From NCBI GenBank assembly GCA_910574455.1, contig CAJSYZ010000008.1, forward strand, positions 3,536,707 to 3,600,706: 64,000 nucleotides of DNA, read 5' to 3'. This document shows, one piece after another, positions 62,221 to 64,000 of this stretch. Positions within the stretch are counted from its first letter, which is position 1. Every line of letters begins with the position of its first letter. The translations under genes and the position numbers were made by a program. The stretch is from Trichaptum fuscoviolaceum. Its lineage: Eukaryota > Basidiomycota > Agaricomycetes > Hymenochaetales > Trichaptaceae. Under the pieces are notes generated by a model. It did not search any database. It saw nothing but the letters and a program-made list of their open reading frames with translations, and was not told the DNA's origin.

Positions 62221-62578
62221 AATATTAGCAATGATAGGGACGTGTAGAATAGATGAAAGAGAAATCAGTATAAAACTCACGAGGACGTGTCACCATTAGG
62301 AGTGTCTATTTGCCATTAGGAGTGTCAATATGTGAGTCCGACATAATCACAAGAAAGACAAGGACAGCGGTGGAGACGACGGCGTTGACGGACAAAGCGC
62401 GATGTCTCAGATTGCGTCATTATTAGTAATCAAATACATCAGAACTTTCGAATAGAACGCCTTCTTTAACAGGCAGGTTTAACTTATAAGGCAATTTCAC
62501 GTGACCTTTTGACTTTTGGCAGGCGCGGCGGACAGTTGCATACCCTAAGAATACCCAGCTACCCAAGGGGTAGCGGGA

Positions 62579-62625
62579 ACAAGCAGTTAGTGGCTGTGAG
62601 TTCCTCACAGCAGAGCCCGCTACCC
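62579..62625 (-). repeat. Terminal module of a seventh unit
   Basis: Same hairpin module as the other six. To its right the sequence (GGATGGGGCTAAGG) does not continue like the other units. It may be the 3' end of a longer unit running toward the MFS gene, or a solo end left by recombination. Confidence 0.65.
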
Positions 62626-62717
62626 AGGATGGGGCTAAGGTAAGAAAGGGTAACCAACGGATAAATAAAGGAAGAGACATGAAAGAGAGTAAGCGCTTAA
62701 ATACGGCGCTAATCTTG

Positions 62718-62766
62718 CTTAGTTATCAAACATCTCGCGCGCGACTTGAGACGGCGCGCTTAAGTG
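62718..62766. repeat. 49-bp dispersed repeat, copy 2
   Basis: Same orientation as the copy at 51044-51092, differing at three positions. The two copies bracket most of the Helitron-like array. Confidence 0.75.
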
Positions 62767-62916
62767 AGTTTGGCGCATTGTAAAATATGTTACAGCACGG
62801 GGAACTATGAGTCTATTCAAAAGCAGGATTTGAACGAAGAATGTTATGAAGTCAATAAATTAAAATTATTTCAATAACTCCCACTACACTGTCTTCTGTA
62901 ATATAACCAGCGTATC

Positions 62917-63256
62917 TCATCTGTTTAGGTTACTGCGCAGACGAATCTTTTCTCCGTAAAAGTAAATCGCGATGGGGAATGGAATCCCAGTGATGATAGC
63001 TATCCCAGCGAGCAACGAATAGCCCGGGCCCTTATGCAGGGCGTCGAACATCTGTTCACCGAACAGGGGGAAGGCGAAACCAAAGACAGAACGAAGGACA
63101 GTGGCAGCAGCAATGGCTGAGGCCGCATATCGGAATGAGTCGACGAGATAGAGAGTGATCGGAAGGAATGCGCCCATCATCGAGAAGCTGAAGATGCCTG
63201 CACCGATAATTGGCATGATCCAGTGCACAGATGCACGGACTGACCATCCGTACCAC
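62917..63256 (-). CDS. MFS transporter, C-terminal exon (partial gene)
   Basis: The last exon of a 12-span major facilitator transporter of the fungal multidrug/polyamine group. Minus strand: WYGWSVRASVHWIMPIIGAG, IFSFSMMGAFLPITLYLVDS, ASAIAAATVLRSVFGFAFPL, FGEQMFDALHKGPGYSLLAG and IPFPIAIYFYGEKIR, ending at the stop at 62917. The acceptor AG lies just right of 63256. Upstream pieces (KLLYDPLTFLFLLP near 63380-63430) resemble the preceding membrane region, but the expected FISFVYG-type helix is not found and frames change, so the gene may be damaged. The 5' part lies beyond or is unrecognisable toward the window end. Confidence 0.75.
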
Positions 63257-64000
63257 CTTCAAGAGGGTAAATTGTCAGATGCCTACGGTAGCGCAATTGA
63301 GTCAGAGCTTCCTTCACAGATGAGGGTCATGTTGAAGAGGGTATTGACAAGCCTCGATCCGTCGACATTTGTCTGTGAGATGTGAGGAAGGAGGAAGAGA
63401 AATGTTAGCGGATCATACAGAAGTTTGGGAATCACGCGTACCAGTATCCATGCCACACCTAGAAACCCATCCTCACGCTGTTCCTGGAGCACGGCATGTT
63501 TCAGCTCGACTACGTCTCACCCTCCTCGTATTCCAGATTCTCTCATGGGTGCTCGGACCTTCACTGCGACCGGCATCGACGTGCTGAGAAAGCGGAGACT
63601 TGGCAGTAACGTTTCGGACGCTCGTTAATCGTCGGAAGGTCCTTCATTGAATGCATCGTGCTTGTATAGTGCCCGGTTTACCACGGACAGTCTTCGATAG
63701 AAGCGGCGCTGATTAGGAGCCTGAGCGGCTGTATACCAGAGTTTGCTCCTTGCTATTGACCGAGGATCTGATCTTGCTCCAAATATGGCTGAATTCTAAT
63801 AGCAAGGCTGTGAAAGAGTGGCAGCAGAAGGTGGAGAAAGGAAGAGAGAAGGATAATCGGGTCCATCAAGCGTGAGCGATAGTTCAGAGCCTTGTGGCAC
63901 CGGGAAGCACCGATTAAGGTTATGGGGTTGCGGTGATAAAATAAGATTTTAGAGAAGATCAGTGTGGGAATATATACAAGAATAGACAGGTTGTATGTAC
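63257..64000. other. Upstream MFS remnants and unassigned sequence
   Basis: Minus-strand pieces near 63380-63600 look like weakened MFS exons. From 63600 to the end no product is recognisable on either strand. The gene may continue past the window or be truncated. Confidence 0.35.

Larger units (their letters stand above)
60969..62578 (-). mobile_element. Array unit 6 (1.61 kb)
   Basis: Bounded by modules at 60969 and 62579; 5' hairpin ends at 62574. Content and order match unit 2: TFIIB fragment, a short opposite-strand piece (61270-61450), CSE1 N-terminus, then a leader with ATG at 62344. The leader contains a small tandem duplication (CCATTAGGAGTGTC twice, about 62293-62327). Confidence 0.72.
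51503..62625 (-). mobile_element. Tandem array of Helitron2/Helentron-like elements
   Basis: Seven copies of one ~47-bp terminal module (starting 51503, 54539, 56010, 57449, 59505, 60969 and 62579) divide 11 kb into six complete head-to-tail units and the end of a seventh. In minus orientation each unit starts with TTCCCGCTACCC in a hairpin. It ends with the inverse GGGTAGCGGG, a second hairpin (CTGTGAG-loop-CTCACAG) and the tail CCACTAACTGCTTGT. Asymmetric terminal inverted repeats plus end hairpins, no target duplication and tandem arrangement are features of rolling-circle Helitron2-type elements. Every unit carries host-gene fragments in the element's orientation. No Rep/helicase is encoded. 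Confidence 0.75.

Noticed and set aside
51503..62625. Repeated palindromic modules at intervals, superficially CRISPR-like
   Set aside because: Spacing is 1.4-3.0 kb, the spacers are gene fragments, and the organism is a fungus. The modules are element ends.

Overview
The window is nuclear DNA of a basidiomycete fungus, most likely an Agaricomycete. The genes are broken by many introns of about 50-60 nt with GT-AG ends. A GH10 xylanase with a fungal cellulose-binding module sits beside a second CBM1 protein, and several genes match filamentous-fungal families (cyanase, P450, Ca2+/H+ exchanger, DUF5519). The GH10 and CBM1 genes suggest a wood- or litter-decaying life style; that is an inference. 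There is no tool support: exon calls come from reading frames, splice signals and recalled family motifs.

Region by region. 1-4 kb: no supportable gene. 4.1-6.3 kb (-): PEX11 with 13-nt and 31-nt micro-exons. 6.6-9.6 kb: a broken TPR-repeat gene with an inverted block and a GAACCG-rich insertion. 11.9-21.1 kb (+): GH10 xylanase, CBM1 secreted protein, an orphan, SDHAF3, cyanase and a two-zinc-finger orphan (family copy A). 21.7-30.1 kb (+): a Ser/Pro-rich orphan, a divergent beta-tubulin and FOX2 with a PTS1-like AKL end. 30.8-33.7 kb (-): vacuolar Ca2+/H+ exchanger. 33.7-38.6 kb: gene-poor. 38.6-39.4 kb (-): decayed DUF5519 gene. 39.8-43.9 kb (-): zinc-finger copy B, whose small intron has been enlarged by a 2.6-kb inverted-repeat element. 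46.6-48.8 kb (-): cytochrome P450. 49.5-51.3 kb: a hAT-like element with a perfect 8-bp target duplication. 51.5-62.6 kb: a head-to-tail array of Helitron2-like units. 62.9 kb to the end: the 3' part of an MFS transporter.

The main discovery is in the right third. Three structurally different non-autonomous elements within 23 kb each carry pieces of unrelated housekeeping genes, with introns retained. The 2.6-kb element carries ribosomal P1 joined to CLF1. The hAT-like element carries an ING-type histone-reader gene plus an F-box piece. The tandem array carries CSE1/exportin-2 (four units), TFIIB (three units) and a BSD2/Ndfip gene. The array units end in paired hairpins whose stems show compensatory base changes, and in asymmetric terminal inverted repeats, as in Helitron2/Helentron-type rolling-circle elements. 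No transposase or Rep-helicase is visible, so mobilisation would have to come from elsewhere.

The intact genes on the left are ordinary single genes and do not form a pathway cluster. PEX11 and FOX2 both serve peroxisomes; GH10 and the CBM1 protein are probably secreted onto plant polysaccharide. A second theme is extreme micro-exons (2, 8, 9, 13, 18 and 31 nt), several of which encode core family motifs and would be missed by automatic gene callers.
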